Positions 9,643 through 18,264 of a stretch of 64,000 nt of DNA are shown here, piece after piece. Position 1 is the stretch's first letter; every line of letters begins with the position of its first letter. A program made the position numbers and the translations under genes. This stretch comes from Kosakonia radicincitans DSM 16656. Its GTDB lineage: Bacteria > Pseudomonadota > Gammaproteobacteria > Enterobacterales > Enterobacteriaceae. The notes under the pieces are model-generated. The model did no database searches, was not told where the DNA came from, and saw only the letters and a program-made list of their open reading frames with translations. Location of the stretch: assembly GCF_000280495.2 (NCBI RefSeq), contig NZ_CP018016.1:4030001-4094000 (forward strand), written 5' to 3'.

Positions 9643-11208
9643 TTATGCAGTCTTAGTGCGAATCAGGTAATCAAACGAACTCAGAGAGGCTTTAGCGCCT
9701 TCACCGGTTGCAATGATGATCTGTTTGTACGGCACCGTGGTGCAGTCGCCTGCAGCAAACACGCCTTTCACGCTGGTTTCACATTTGGCATCAATGATGA
9801 TTTCGCCCATGCGGTTGCGCTCAATCGCGCCTTCCAGCCAAGTGGTGTTCGGCAGCAGACCAATCTGGACAAAAATCCCGGCCAGCGCGACCTGATGTAC
9901 GTCACCGCTGATGCGGTCACGGTACTCAAGGCCGGTCACTTTGCTGCCGTCGCCTTTCACTTCGGTGGTCTGCGCGTTCAGAATGATGTCGACGTTTTTC
10001 AGGCTGCGCACTTTATCCTGCAATACCTGGTCGGCTTTCATTTCCGGGGCGAATTCCAGCAGCGTCACGTGCTCAACAATCCCCGCCAGGTCGATAGCCG
10101 CTTCCACGCCAGAGTTACCGCCGCCGATCACCGCCACACGTTTGCCTTTAAACAGCGGGCCGTCGCAGTGCGGGCAGTAGGTCACGCCTTTGGTGCGATA
10201 CTGATCTTCACCCGGAACGTTCATGTTGCGCCATTTCGCGCCGGTCGCAATGATGATGCTGCGAGCTTTCAGCACCGCGCCGGACGCGGTTTCAATCTGG
10301 TGCAGACCGCCTTCAACTGCCGCCGGGGTCAGTTTTTTGGCGCTCTGGCTGTCAATCACATCCACGTCGTAATCCGCTACGTGCGCTTTCAGTGCACCCG
10401 CCAGTTTCTGGCCTTCGGTTTTCGGTACGGAGATGTAGTTTTCGATATCCACGGTATCCAGCACCTGGCCGCCGAAACGCTCGCCCATCAGGCCGGTACG
10501 AATACCTTTACGCGCAGAGTAGACTGCCGCCGCCGCGCCCGCCGGGCCGGAACCGACGATCAATACATCGTAAGCGTCGCGTTTGTTCAGCTCTTCCGCC
10601 GCACGTTTTTCCGCGCCGGTATCGATTTTGGCGACGATTTCCGTCAGCGTCATACGCCCCTGGCCGAACTCTTTACCGTTCACGAACACCGCCGGAACGC
10701 CCATTACGTTGCGATCGGTGATTTCGTTCTGGAACGTACCGCCGTCAATCGCCGTATGTTTGATGCGCGGGTTCAGCACGGCCATCAGGTTCAGCGCCTG
10801 GACTACGTCCGGGCAGTTATGGCAGGAGAGCGAGTAATAGGTTTCAAATTCAAAGTCACCGTCGAGATCGCGGATCTGCTCCAGCAGCGCCTGCGCCTCT
10901 TTCGACGGATGCCCACCGGTCCACAGCAGTGCCAGCACCAGTGAGGTAAATTCGTGACCCAACGGCGAACCGGCAAAGCGCGGGCCGCTGGTTGAGCCTG
11001 GGTTGGTGATCAGGAATGACGGTTTGCGCACCGCCAGGCTGTTGTCTTCTTTAAAGGAGACTTTGTCAGACAGCTCAGCGATTTCGCCCAGCAGTTCTTT
11101 GATTTCTGCCGATTTCGCGCTGTCATCCAGCGTAGCAATCAACTCAACAGGTTTAGTCAGTTTCTCAAGGTAAGCCTTGAGCTGGGTTTTCATTGTGGTG
11201 TCGAGCAT
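9643..11208 (-). CDS. ahpF: Alkyl hydroperoxide reductase subunit F (NADH:peroxiredoxin oxidoreductase)
   Basis: Flavoprotein disulfide reductase of 521 residues, identical in length to E. coli AhpF. It passes electrons from NADH to AhpC. The N-terminal tandem thioredoxin-like domain holds CHNC (about 129-132). The FAD motif [17 protein letters not shown], the redox centre CPHC (about 345-348) and the NADH-binding [15 protein letters not shown] follow. The start at MLDTTMKTQ is supported by GAGGGATTAAGA. The frame extends 11 codons further, but those residues do not match the family. It lies 234 bases downstream of ahpC and is probably partly read from the ahpC promoter. Confidence 0.97.
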   Translation of the reverse strand: MLDTTMKTQLKAYLEKLTKPVELIATLDDSAKSAEIKELLGEIAELSDKVSFKEDNSLAVRKPSFLITNPGSTSGPRFAGSPLGHEFTSLVLALLWTGGHPSKEAQALLEQIRDLDGDFEFETYYSLSCHNCPDVVQALNLMAVLNPRIKHTAIDGGTFQNEITDRNVMGVPAVFVNGKEFGQGRMTLTEIVAKIDTGAEKRAAEELNKRDAYDVLIVGSGPAGAAAAVYSARKGIRTGLMGERFGGQVLDTVDIENYISVPKTEGQKLAGALKAHVADYDVDVIDSQSAKKLTPAAVEGGLHQIETASGAVLKARSIIIATGAKWRNMNVPGEDQYRTKGVTYCPHCDGPLFKGKRVAVIGGGNSGVEAAIDLAGIVEHVTLLEFAPEMKADQVLQDKVRSLKNVDIILNAQTTEVKGDGSKVTGLEYRDRISGDVHQVALAGIFVQIGLLPNTTWLEGAIERNRMGEIIIDAKCETSVKGVFAAGDCTTVPYKQIIIATGEGAKASLSSFDYLIRTKTA

Positions 11209-11292
11209 TCTTAATCCCTCGCTTAAAACATCATCATGCAAGCCGCGTTGTTCAGGGCTGCATCAATGCAACTTGCATCATGGTGCTGAATA

Positions 11293-11317
11293 AAACGGGC
11301 ACCAAAAGCACCCGTTT
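11293..11317 (-). terminator. Possible attenuator hairpin between ahpC and ahpF
   Basis: An inverted repeat AAACGGG / CCCGTTT with an 11-base loop lies between the two genes and, read on the minus strand, runs into TTTTATT. It could lower ahpF expression relative to ahpC. The stem is only seven pairs, so the call is weak. Confidence 0.4.
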
Positions 11318-11442
11318 GTAAGATAATTTCCCCAGTATTTCGTGTCAGAGCAAGGCGACCAGCCTGAAAGTACCCGGCAGCTTACATCAGTAAGTGACCG
11401 GGGTGAGCAGGTGACGCCAACGCCGTAATGACGCCGGGAAAT

Positions 11443-12006
11443 TTAGATTTTGCCGACCAGGTCCAGAGACGGAGCCAGAGTCGCTTCACCTTCTTTCCAT
11501 TTAGCTGGGCAAACTTCGCCTGGGTGAGAAGCAACATACTGAGCCGCTTTGATTTTACGCAGCAGATCAGAAGCGTCACGGCCGATGCCTTCAGCGGTTA
11601 CTTCGATGGCCTGGATGATGCCCTGCGGGTCAACAACGAAAGTGGCACGGTCAGCCAGACCTTCGTTTTCACGCATGTTTTCGAAGTTACGGGTCAGGGC
11701 GCCAGTCGGGTCGCCGATCATCGCGTATTTGATTTTCGCGATGGTTTCAGAGCTGCTGTGCCACGCTTTGTGGGTGAAGTGGGTGTCGGTAGAGACAGAG
11801 TAAACGTCTACGCCCAGTTTCTGCAGCTCTTCGTAATGGTCAGCCACGTCGCCCAGTTCAGTCGGGCATACGAAAGTGAAGTCAGCCGGGTAGAAGAAGA
11901 AGACGCTCCAGCGGCCTTCAGTATCTTTCTCGGTTACTTCGATGAACTCACCGTTTTTGAACGCCTGGTTTTTGAAAGGTTTGATCTTGGTATTAATTAA
12001 GGACAT
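11443..12006 (-). CDS. ahpC: Alkyl hydroperoxide reductase subunit C (peroxiredoxin)
   Basis: Typical 2-Cys peroxiredoxin of 187 residues that reduces H2O2, organic peroxides and peroxynitrite in the cytoplasm. The peroxidatic Cys47 is in [11 protein letters not shown] and the resolving Cys166 in GEVCPAKW. The length equals that of E. coli AhpC. GGAGG precedes the ATG. OxyR activates the gene in E. coli. I could not place a convincing OxyR site by eye in the upstream region, so regulation here is inferred from the family. Confidence 0.98.
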   Translation of the reverse strand: MSLINTKIKPFKNQAFKNGEFIEVTEKDTEGRWSVFFFYPADFTFVCPTELGDVADHYEELQKLGVDVYSVSTDTHFTHKAWHSSSETIAKIKYAMIGDPTGALTRNFENMRENEGLADRATFVVDPQGIIQAIEVTAEGIGRDASDLLRKIKAAQYVASHPGEVCPAKWKEGEATLAPSLDLVGKI

Positions 12007-12148
12007 CTATACTTCCTCCGTGTTTTCGTTGGGGTGTAAGTTAACGAACTTTGTTTGATCGAGCCAATGCGTTTGCTTTATCAAATCAATAAGCGTTAGC
12101 TAACAAACCCTAACGAGCAACCATGTGAACGGCTGATTTGCCAAAAGT

Positions 12149-12254
12149 AAAAAGGCCACCGCGACGGGTGGCCTCGATACCTGAAATACCCGTGGGTGCT
12201 TCAGCGCCAGCAAGCTGGCTATGCGTTGCGCTCATAACCTAAAGGCCATCAAGC
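12149..12254 (-). ncRNA. Candidate small RNA gene between ahpC and dsbG
   Basis: On the minus strand a promoter-like pair TTGTCG-N17-TCTAAT (12289-12261) is followed about 105 bases later by a strong rho-independent terminator: GGCCACC-cgtcgc-GGTGGCC then TTTTT (12173-12149). The intervening RNA can fold further, with AGCGC...GCCAGC-TT-GCTGGC-GCT and an imperfect stem around CACCC-ACGGGT. No open frame of useful length with a ribosome site lies inside. The terminator cannot serve ahpC, which starts downstream of it, or dsbG, which is on the other strand. The transcript is predicted only and I know of no named family that it fits. Confidence 0.45.
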
Positions 12255-12260
12255 TGTTCG

Positions 12261-12289
12261 ATTAGAACACTGTGGGCGGCTGACGACAA
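12261..12289 (-). promoter_or_regulatory. Sigma-70-like promoter for the candidate small RNA
   Basis: A -35 box TTGTCG (four of six) and a -10 box TCTAAT (five of six) are separated by exactly 17 bases, pointing away from dsbG toward ahpC. Confidence 0.45.
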
Positions 12290-12371
12290 CGTTTCATTTC
12301 GCGATCCTGCCGATGATTGTGATAGGTTTTCCCTAAGTCGAATATTAACCATTTAATTAGTAAGGATTTTT

Positions 12372-13118
12372 ATGCTTAAGCGCCTGTTAATGCTGACGTT
12401 GCTGCCGCTGACCCTGCATGCTGAAGAGTTACCTGCTCCGGTAAAAGCCATAGAAAAGCAAGGCATCACCATCATCAAATCCTTCGATGCGCCGGGCGGT
12501 ATGAAGGGATATCTCGGTAAATATCAGGAGATGGGCGTTACCATTTACGTCACGCCGGACGGTAAACACGCCATCTCTGGCTATATGTACGACGAGGCGG
12601 GCACCAACCTCAGCGAGAAGTTAATCACCAAAGAGATTTACGCCCCGGCGGGCCGCGCGCTGTGGCAGCAGATGGAAAAAGCCGACTGGATCCTTGATGG
12701 CAAAAAAGAGGCGCCGCGCGTGGTGTACATGTTCGCCGATCCGTACTGCCCGTACTGCAAACAGTTCTGGCAGCAGGCGCGTCCGTGGGTGGAATCCGGC
12801 AAAGTGCAGCTGCGCACATTACTGGTTGGCGTGATCAAACCGGAAAGCCCGGCGGCCGCTGCGGCAATCATGAGTGCGAAAGATCCGGCGAAAAGCTGGC
12901 ACGATTATGAACAGTCCAACGGCAAGATGGCGCTGACGCTTCCGAAATCCGTGCCGCCGGAGATCATGAAAAAGCTCAATATCAACCAGAAAATCATGGA
13001 CGATCTCGGTGCGAATGCCACGCCAGCGATTTACTACATGAATGAAGATAACGTGTTACAGCAGGAAGTGGGCTTGCCGGACGCGGAAAAACTGAAAACC
13101 ATTATGGGCGAGAAATAA
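12372..13118 (+). CDS. dsbG: Periplasmic thiol:disulfide isomerase/chaperone DsbG
   Basis: Homodimeric periplasmic protein of 248 residues, kept reduced by DsbD, that rescues sulfenylated cysteines and isomerises disulfides. A short signal peptide ([17 protein letters not shown]) leads to the dimerisation domain and then the thioredoxin domain with CPYC at about 126-129. The cis-Pro loop is [16 protein letters not shown] precedes the ATG. The divergent arrangement with ahpC, an OxyR-linked pair in E. coli, is conserved. Confidence 0.96.
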   Translation: MLKRLLMLTLLPLTLHAEELPAPVKAIEKQGITIIKSFDAPGGMKGYLGKYQEMGVTIYVTPDGKHAISGYMYDEAGTNLSEKLITKEIYAPAGRALWQQMEKADWILDGKKEAPRVVYMFADPYCPYCKQFWQQARPWVESGKVQLRTLLVGVIKPESPAAAAAIMSAKDPAKSWHDYEQSNGKMALTLPKSVPPEIMKKLNINQKIMDDLGANATPAIYYMNEDNVLQQEVGLPDAEKLKTIMGEK

Positions 13119-13148
13119 CGGCGACGCAGACCGCGCCGCCGGGAAGCA

Positions 13149-14309
13149 TTACAGCTTACGCAGGCGCTCTGCCGCTGCCAGCAGCGTCGATTCCTGTTTC
13201 GCGAAGCACAGGCGAATCAGCTTGTGCGGGAAGGGATCGGCGCAGAATACCGACAGCGGGATCGCTGCCACGCCCACTTCTTTGGTCAGCCACTGACAGA
13301 AACTCACGTCATCCAGATCGGAAACCGCACTGTAATCCGCCAGCAGGAAGTAAGTCCCCTCGCACGGCAAAATCTCCAGCTTGCTGTTGCTGAGCGCATT
13401 CACCAGCACATCGCGACGTGCGCGGTAAAACTCCGGCAACTGGCGATAATGTTCCGGCTCGGCACGCAGCATATCCGCCAGCGCCAGTTGAGCCGGGGTA
13501 TTGACCGAGAAAGTCAGATATTGATGCACTTTGCGCAATTCGGCGCTGATCGCGGCAGGCGCGACGCAGTAACCCACTTTCCAGCCGGTCATATGATAGG
13601 TTTTACCGAATGACGATACCGCTACCGCCCGCTCGCGCAGTTGTGGATGCGCCAGCACGCTGGCATGGCCCTCTTCGGCAAAACAGATGTGCTCGTACAC
13701 TTCATCGCTCAGCACGTAGATTTCACGATCGGCAATCGCCTGCCACAGCGCGGCAAAATCCGCCTTTTGCCATACCGTTGCCGACGGGTTATGCGGTGTA
13801 TTCAGAATCACCAGCCGCGTACGATCGCTGAGCTGCGCGGCAAACTGCTGCCAGTCAACGCGAAAGTGCGGCGGCTGCAAAGCAATGCGTTTCAGCACAC
13901 CGCCAGAAAGCTCCACCGCAGGCGCGTAGCTGTCGTAGCTCGGGTCAAAACAGATCACTTCATCACCCTGACGCACCAGCGCAGTGATCGCCGCATACAG
14001 CGCTTCTGTCGCCCCGGCGGTCACCGTAATATCGGTGTTCACATCCGGTTTATGGCCGTACAGTTCCGCCGTTTTATCGGCAATGGCTTCGCGCAGCGCC
14101 TGCACACCGGTCATCGGCGCGTATTGATTCGCCCCCTGCGCCACATGAAACGCCAGCCGCTCCTGCAAATAGCGCGGGCCGTCGAAATCCGGGAAGCCCT
14201 GCGACAAATTAATGGCGTTGTGCTGCTGCGCCAGCGCGCTCATTTGCGTGAAGATGGTGGTGCCTAAAGCGGGGAGTTTACTTTGCGGAATCAATGCGTT
14301 ATTGCTCAT
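13149..14309 (-). CDS. ybdL: Methionine aminotransferase YbdL (PLP, class I)
   Basis: PLP-dependent transaminase of 386 residues, the same as E. coli YbdL, which prefers methionine. It converts 4-methylthio-2-oxobutanoate back to methionine, the last step of the salvage pathway. The PLP lysine is Lys236 in SSFGKTYHMTGW. NTPHNPSATVW and SDEVYEHI carry the Asn/Asp/Tyr contacts. It is divergent from mtnBCD and shares a MetJ site with it. That strongly supports the salvage role here, whereas E. coli lacks mtnBCD. Confidence 0.95.
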   Translation of the reverse strand: MSNNALIPQSKLPALGTTIFTQMSALAQQHNAINLSQGFPDFDGPRYLQERLAFHVAQGANQYAPMTGVQALREAIADKTAELYGHKPDVNTDITVTAGATEALYAAITALVRQGDEVICFDPSYDSYAPAVELSGGVLKRIALQPPHFRVDWQQFAAQLSDRTRLVILNTPHNPSATVWQKADFAALWQAIADREIYVLSDEVYEHICFAEEGHASVLAHPQLRERAVAVSSFGKTYHMTGWKVGYCVAPAAISAELRKVHQYLTFSVNTPAQLALADMLRAEPEHYRQLPEFYRARRDVLVNALSNSKLEILPCEGTYFLLADYSAVSDLDDVSFCQWLTKEVGVAAIPLSVFCADPFPHKLIRLCFAKQESTLLAAAERLRKL

Positions 14310-14376
14310 CGTTGTGTGCCTGCTTGTAATACGCGTGTTGCTGCCACTATAACACGATGTTAGTATTTGGCAATCA

Positions 14377-14392
14377 AGACGCTTAGACGTCT
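14377..14392. promoter_or_regulatory. Tandem MetJ box between ybdL and mtnB
   Basis: AGACGCTT-AGACGTCT is two adjacent 8-base MetJ boxes; the second is the exact consensus AGACGTCT. It lies 68 bases before the ybdL start and 34 bases before mtnB, so MetJ with S-adenosylmethionine could repress both directions. Confidence 0.8.
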
Positions 14393-14425
14393 ATATGATA
14401 ACAATATTCCTTATAAGGAAGGGTT

Positions 14426-15040
14426 ATGACAGACCACCTGCAACTCCAACAACTCGTCGCCGCCTGCCACTGGATCGGCGCGAAAGGCTGGGCGCCCGCC
14501 ACCGGCGGTAACATGTCCGTGCGCCAGGACGCCGACTGGTGCTGGCTGAGCGAATCCGGCAAAGACAAAGGCAGCCTGACGACAGCGGATTTTTTGCAGG
14601 TTTCCATTGCCGATAACCACGCGCCCTCCGGCCGCAAACCCTCGGCGGAAACCGGCCTGCATACTTTGATTTATCGCCTCTACCCGCAAGCGAACGCGGT
14701 GCTGCATGTGCACACGGTGAACGCTACGGTGCTCTCACGGGTGGAGAAATCCTCTGCCCTGTTGCTGAACGGCTTTGAAATGCAAAAATCCCTCAGCGGC
14801 CAGACCACGCACCTCGACACCGTGCCGGTGGCGATTTTCGATAACGATCAGGATATCGACGCGCTGGCCGCACGCATTGCCGACTATGCGCAGACGCACC
14901 CGCTGCGCTATGGTTTTCTGCTGCGCGGCCACGGGCTGACCTGCTGGGGGCGCGATATCGCCGAAGCTCGTCGCCATCTGGAAGGGCTGGAATTTTTATT
15001 TGAATGCGAAATGCAGCGTCGCCTGCTGGAGAGACCATGA
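14426..15040 (+). CDS. mtnB: Methylthioribulose-1-phosphate dehydratase MtnB
   Basis: Zinc-dependent class II aldolase-family enzyme of 204 residues. It dehydrates 5-methylthioribulose-1-phosphate to the diketo compound in methionine salvage. Metal-binding histidines are visible in [11 protein letters not shown] (His94, His96), and a third in [20 protein letters not shown] residues (ATGGNMSVR) form the phosphate loop. A strong AAGGAAGGGTT ribosome site precedes the ATG. Its stop overlaps the mtnC start (ATGA), so the three genes form one operon under the MetJ box. Confidence 0.95.
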   Translation: MTDHLQLQQLVAACHWIGAKGWAPATGGNMSVRQDADWCWLSESGKDKGSLTTADFLQVSIADNHAPSGRKPSAETGLHTLIYRLYPQANAVLHVHTVNATVLSRVEKSSALLLNGFEMQKSLSGQTTHLDTVPVAIFDNDQDIDALAARIADYAQTHPLRYGFLLRGHGLTCWGRDIAEARRHLEGLEFLFECEMQRRLLERP

Positions 15041-15726
15041 TCCGCGCTATCGTTACCGATATTGAAGGCACCACCAGTGACATCCGCTTTGTGCACAACG
15101 TCCTGTTCCCGTACGCCCGCGAGCGTCTGGCCGGGTTTGTCACCGCAGAGCAGTACAAAGAGCCGGTCAGCACCATCCTCAATAATCTGCGTGAAGAAGT
15201 GGCGCAACCGGAGGCAACCGCCGCCGAACTGATCGAGGTGCTGTTTGCCTTTATGGATGAAGATCATAAATCGACGGCGCTGAAGGCGTTACAGGGGATC
15301 ATCTGGCGCGACGGCTATGTGAATGGCGATTTTAAAGGCCATCTCTACCCGGATGTGCTGCCTGCTCTGGAAAAATGGAAAGCACAGGGCATTGATCTGT
15401 ATGTATATTCCTCTGGCTCAGTGGAGGCGCAAAAACTGTTATTTGGCTACAGCGACGAAGGTGATATTACTCATCTGTTCAGCGGATATTTCGACACGCT
15501 GGTCGGCGCGAAACGGGACGTGCAGTCGTACCGCAATATTGCTACGCAAATCGGGCAGCCGCCCGCTTCCATTCTGTTCCTCTCCGATATTCATCAGGAG
15601 CTGGACGCCGCCGAAGCAGCAGGTTTTCGCACCACGCAATTGATTCGCGGCGATGATGACGCAGCCAGCCATCATTACCAGGTTAACTCTTTCAGCAACA
15701 TTAAGCCGGAGCAGATCCCTTCATGA
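15037..15726 (+). CDS. mtnC: Enolase-phosphatase MtnC (E1)
   Basis: Bifunctional HAD-superfamily enzyme of 229 residues. It enolises the diketo-phosphate made by MtnB and then dephosphorylates it to the acireductone. The HAD motif I is modified to TDIEGTTSD (Asp8, Glu10), as is typical for this family. [13 protein letters not shown] (motif II) and [12 protein letters not shown] (motif IV) follow. The start at MIRAIVTD is chosen because it overlaps the mtnB stop. An in-frame ATG 33 bases earlier would lie inside mtnB. Confidence 0.95.
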   Translation: MIRAIVTDIEGTTSDIRFVHNVLFPYARERLAGFVTAEQYKEPVSTILNNLREEVAQPEATAAELIEVLFAFMDEDHKSTALKALQGIIWRDGYVNGDFKGHLYPDVLPALEKWKAQGIDLYVYSSGSVEAQKLLFGYSDEGDITHLFSGYFDTLVGAKRDVQSYRNIATQIGQPPASILFLSDIHQELDAAEAAGFRTTQLIRGDDDAASHHYQVNSFSNIKPEQIPS

Positions 15727-16265
15727 GCGCACTGACGATTTATACCGACAAAGATGCCAGCACGCCGGTGTGGCACAGCACAGAGGCCAGTGAAATTCAG
15801 CAGCAGCTAAACGCCAAAGGCGTGCGTTTTGAACGCTGGCAGGCGGACCGCGATCTGGGCGCCAACCCGACGCCAGAGACGGTGATCACCGCTTACCAGC
15901 ATGCCATCGACAAACTGGTGGCCGAAAAAGGCTATCAGAGCTGGGATGTGATCAGCCTGCGCGCCGACAACCCGCAAAAAGAGGCGATGCGCGCCAAATT
16001 CCTCAACGAACACACCCACGGTGAAGATGAAGTCCGCTTCTTCGTTGAAGGCGCGGGCCTGTTCTGTCTGCACATCGGCAGCGAGATCTACCAGGTGCTG
16101 TGCGAGAAGAACGACCTGATTTCCGTACCCGCCGGCACCCCGCACTGGTTTGATATGGGCTCAGAGCCGAACTTCACCGCCATCCGTATTTTCGATAATC
16201 CCGAAGGCTGGATCGCGCAGTTTACCGGGAGTGATATTGCGCAAGGGTATCCGCGCCTGGCGTAG
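15723..16265 (+). CDS. mtnD: Acireductone dioxygenase MtnD
   Basis: Cupin-fold dioxygenase of 180 residues. With Fe it yields the 2-oxo acid precursor of methionine plus formate; with Ni it runs an off-pathway CO-releasing reaction. The metal ligands are His97, His99 and Glu103 in NEHTHGEDE and His141 in GTPHWFDMG. The start overlaps the mtnC stop as ATGA. A perfect 7-bp hairpin lies ten bases after the stop and probably ends the operon. Confidence 0.95.
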   Translation: MSALTIYTDKDASTPVWHSTEASEIQQQLNAKGVRFERWQADRDLGANPTPETVITAYQHAIDKLVAEKGYQSWDVISLRADNPQKEAMRAKFLNEHTHGEDEVRFFVEGAGLFCLHIGSEIYQVLCEKNDLISVPAGTPHWFDMGSEPNFTAIRIFDNPEGWIAQFTGSDIAQGYPRLA

Positions 16266-16275
16266 TTTTTACATA

Positions 16276-16292
16276 GGGGATATATTATCCCC
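16276..16292 (+). terminator. Hairpin at the 3' end of mtnBCD
   Basis: GGGGATA-tat-TATCCCC is a perfect stem-loop ten bases after the mtnD stop. The following bases (ttcaaaaat) contain no T tract, so it may stabilise the RNA end rather than terminate by itself. Confidence 0.5.
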
Positions 16293-16399
16293 TTCAAAAA
16301 TATCGTTTCCGAATCCAATCAGCGGCTTCATAATAATGAATGACTTAGCTATCATCGTGTTTTAATAAAATTCCATTTATAGTGCATAATTATTTTCTT

Positions 16400-17227
16400 T
16401 TAATCTTTTTGCGGTTTCAACTTTTCAGATAGAACATCGCGAAAATTTTCAAATTCATCACACTCAAGCTTTCTGTCCCCTGTCAGAGTTAAGACCTTAT
16501 TATTCCATAGTATTTTGGCTGATTCTATTCTTGTTAATATCAATGTATAAGAACTGTTGTCCTGATCCTGAAGTTGATTCAATTTATAATTTGTGACATC
16601 CAACGATATAGCAGCATTTGCTAAACTTTTTGGGAAGTGAGTGAAGAAAGACTTCTTTTCTGTGCCTAATTCAAGGTCAGATATACTTTGATACCCGTGT
16701 CTAAGAATTTGGTCAACCCATTTTCTTTCAGGTGGCGCAGTCTTTACTGAAGAATGGAGATAACTCAGTGGATTACCTTGATAAACGTGAAGGAAATATC
16801 GTCCCGTTCGTGTAAGCCCATCTTTTTCCTCTCGTGGAATCAAGCCAATCAGCCGAATTAGATCCGCGACCACCAAGCCTCTATTCTGGGTGTAAGGGAT
16901 TGATCCTTTAGTCTTCCTAAAATATTTTGCTTCTATCCAATTACTAAATCTGAAACCAAATTTGGCATAATCTTCAGAACCCGTGAACAATTTTGATAAA
17001 TTCACATGAAGATCTGCCCTTATATTTCTTCTTAATTCTGAATATCTTTTTTCTGCCATTAAAAAAGAAATAGGGTTAGGAGCGTTCCTTCCATTTAACT
17101 CTTGTAGTATTGCCAGTGAGAATGCACTAACTATGCTAGCCTCGAAACCTCTCGCATATTCTTGGCGAGAGTAACCCGAACCTAATAATATTTCCGGAAG
17201 ATTATGAAAGGCTTGTTCGATTAACAT
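16400..17227 (-). CDS. Orphan low-GC protein, possible PD-(D/E)XK nuclease-like
   Basis: A 275-residue protein that I do not recognise. Its base composition is clearly AT-richer than the flanking mtn genes, which suggests transfer. It has no signal peptide or membrane segment. The middle contains RADLHVNLSKLF, then NWIEAKYFRKTKG about 25 residues later, then RGLVVADLIRLIGL. That order (D, then ExK in a strand, then a helix with DLIRL) resembles PD-(D/E)XK nucleases of the restriction type. This is inference from a pattern only. No methylase or other partner is adjacent. Neighbours are a ribbon-helix-helix gene and a phage-type leader, so a mobile or defence context is plausible. Confidence 0.6.
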   Translation of the reverse strand: MLIEQAFHNLPEILLGSGYSRQEYARGFEASIVSAFSLAILQELNGRNAPNPISFLMAEKRYSELRRNIRADLHVNLSKLFTGSEDYAKFGFRFSNWIEAKYFRKTKGSIPYTQNRGLVVADLIRLIGLIPREEKDGLTRTGRYFLHVYQGNPLSYLHSSVKTAPPERKWVDQILRHGYQSISDLELGTEKKSFFTHFPKSLANAAISLDVTNYKLNQLQDQDNSSYTLILTRIESAKILWNNKVLTLTGDRKLECDEFENFRDVLSEKLKPQKD

Positions 17228-17325
17228 CTGAACCTCGACATAAGAAATATATAATGTATATCAACCCTATCCAATAACTAGATTTCGTTCCTCATTAATC
17301 AATTCAATGAATAAGTAAACTACAT

Positions 17326-17499
17326 TTATTTAGAGCCTATCCCACGCTTATCCAATTCCCTGCGCAACAGCCGCTTAATCCACCCCGCTTTGTTATCGTC
17401 GCCGTCTTCTTTCATTGCGATAGCCAGTCTTTCGGATAGATCAGCATCCAGGCGGAGTTGTACCACGTGCCTTTCTTTTTGGTTGTCTTTGGTTGACAT
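17326..17499 (-). CDS. Small ribbon-helix-helix (Arc/CopG-type) DNA-binding protein
   Basis: A 57-residue frame: MSTKDNQKERHVVQLRLDAD, then LSERLAIAMKEDGDDNKAGWIKRLLRRELDKRG in two helices. The pattern VVQLRLDADLSERL with a second helix starting at KAGWIKRLLRREL fits an RHH repressor. AGGAG lies upstream at good spacing (CAGGAGCGGCAACCA). It is divergent from the phage-like leader at 17630, with an inverted repeat between them that could be its operator. It resembles regulators of P4-type satellites and prophage remnants. Confidence 0.7.
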   Translation of the reverse strand: MSTKDNQKERHVVQLRLDADLSERLAIAMKEDGDDNKAGWIKRLLRRELDKRGIGSK

Positions 17500-17528
17500 T
17501 GGTTGCCGCTCCTGTATATTTTACATGC

Positions 17529-17547
17529 TGGTGTTCAATGTACACCA
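17529..17547. promoter_or_regulatory. Inverted repeat in the divergent phage-like promoter region
   Basis: TGGTGT-tcaatgt-ACACCA is a 19-base palindrome between the ribbon-helix-helix gene and the Ash/Icd-like leader, 30 bases from the former's start. It is a good candidate for an autoregulatory operator. Confidence 0.5.
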
Positions 17548-17629
17548 ATGTAGTGAATTTAAAAAGCAACGCCCCGAAGTGCGGGAACACTGTCGAGGCG
17601 TCTAACCACATCATTACTGGAGGTAATGT

Positions 17630-17752
17630 ATGGCTGTTGCCAATGGTACCACGTACGGATATTTAAAGCCCAACCCCTTCTCTCTTAACGCTTTTGTTTG
17701 CCTGTCTGTTGTTCGTCTCTCCGCTTCGCGGGAGGTGCGCAATGCTGCCTGA
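17630..17752 (+). CDS. Ash/Icd-like small phage protein
   Basis: A 40-residue frame beginning MAVANGTTYGYLKPNPFSLN and ending RLSASREVRNAA. The closing RLSA-x-REVRN pattern and the leader (a hairpin from GCCCCGAAGTGCGGG to GAGGCG followed by tctaaccaca and TACTGGAGGTAATGT) are typical of the small Ash/Icd-like genes of P4-type satellites and lambdoid prophages. The last 11 bases overlap the next gene's ATG. The overlap suggests translational coupling. Recognition is from memory of the motif, not a search. Confidence 0.6.
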   Translation: MAVANGTTYGYLKPNPFSLNAFVCLSVVRLSASREVRNAA

Positions 17753-18059
17753 CACCGATATCCTCTCCTCTGAACTGCGCGATATTTTCCGGAAACTGGA
17801 TCTCTCGCAGCTCAGCGCGGAAGAGACTTTTCAACTGGCGAACGGTTGTGAAGAACACATTGCCGGGCTTTGCCATGGTCTGCACTTTCTGGGCAAGACC
17901 TTTGTCTCATTTGCAGACAGCGACGTGCTGGAGTTTTCCCGCGAAAGTCTGTGCCAGTTGGGCCACGGGTTAAAATCCGCCGCAACCCTGCTCCCGGCAT
18001 TGATGGAACTTCATCAAATCACTGAACAGAAAATTATCGCAGAGGATTATCTGCTCTAA
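17742..18059 (+). CDS. Unknown 105-residue protein coupled to the phage-like leader
   Basis: Not recognised. It starts MLPDTDILSSELRDIFRKLD just after GGGAGGTGCGCA, a good ribosome site within the preceding small frame. The protein is helical and acidic, with no membrane segment: FQLANGCEEHIAGLCHGLHFLGKTF, then a Leu-rich helix GHGLKSAATLLPALMELHQ. Its place behind an Ash/Icd-like leader suggests a satellite or prophage accessory gene. A stem-loop GGCTCCCA...TGGGAGCC follows the stop. Confidence 0.6.
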   Translation: MLPDTDILSSELRDIFRKLDLSQLSAEETFQLANGCEEHIAGLCHGLHFLGKTFVSFADSDVLEFSRESLCQLGHGLKSAATLLPALMELHQITEQKIIAEDYLL

Positions 18060-18067
18060 CCCAACAT

Positions 18068-18115
18068 GGCTCCCACGGCGCGCAGTCAACGTTTTTGGGA
18101 GCCTGCTCGGTTTTT
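18068..18115 (+). terminator. Probable terminator after the phage-like gene pair
   Basis: An 8-bp stem GGCTCCCA / TGGGAGCC with a 20-base loop is followed by tgctcggTTTTT. It lies eight bases after the stop of the 105-residue gene. The gap before the T tract makes it imperfect. Confidence 0.5.
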
Positions 18116-18179
18116 CATTTCACATCCCTTGCGACAGATACCTGGTTTGAGTTGCAATTCGCGCTGTCTGATCTTATCG

Positions 18180-18206
18180 TTACGTACGGATTTTATCCGT
18201 ACGTAA
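18180..18206. promoter_or_regulatory. Perfect 12-bp palindrome before the toxin-antitoxin operon
   Basis: TTACGTACGGAT-ttt-ATCCGTACGTAA is a perfect inverted repeat 58 bases before the antitoxin start. DUF1778/TacA-type antitoxins are ribbon-helix-helix repressors that bind palindromes at their own promoter, so this is the likely operator. Confidence 0.65.
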
Positions 18207-18264
18207 ACTGATAAAGATTATTGGCTGGTCTGTATAAATTCAGGCCGCCGGGGAGAGAACCGCT

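Noticed and set aside
9613..10944. A 443-codon open frame on the plus strand opposite ahpF
   Set aside because: It is antisense to a highly conserved gene and its His/Arg/Phe-rich product is typical of a shadow frame in GC-rich DNA.
12007..12371. OxyR binding site upstream of ahpC/dsbG
   Set aside because: Expected from E. coli, but I could not align any segment to the OxyR motif with enough matches to report coordinates.
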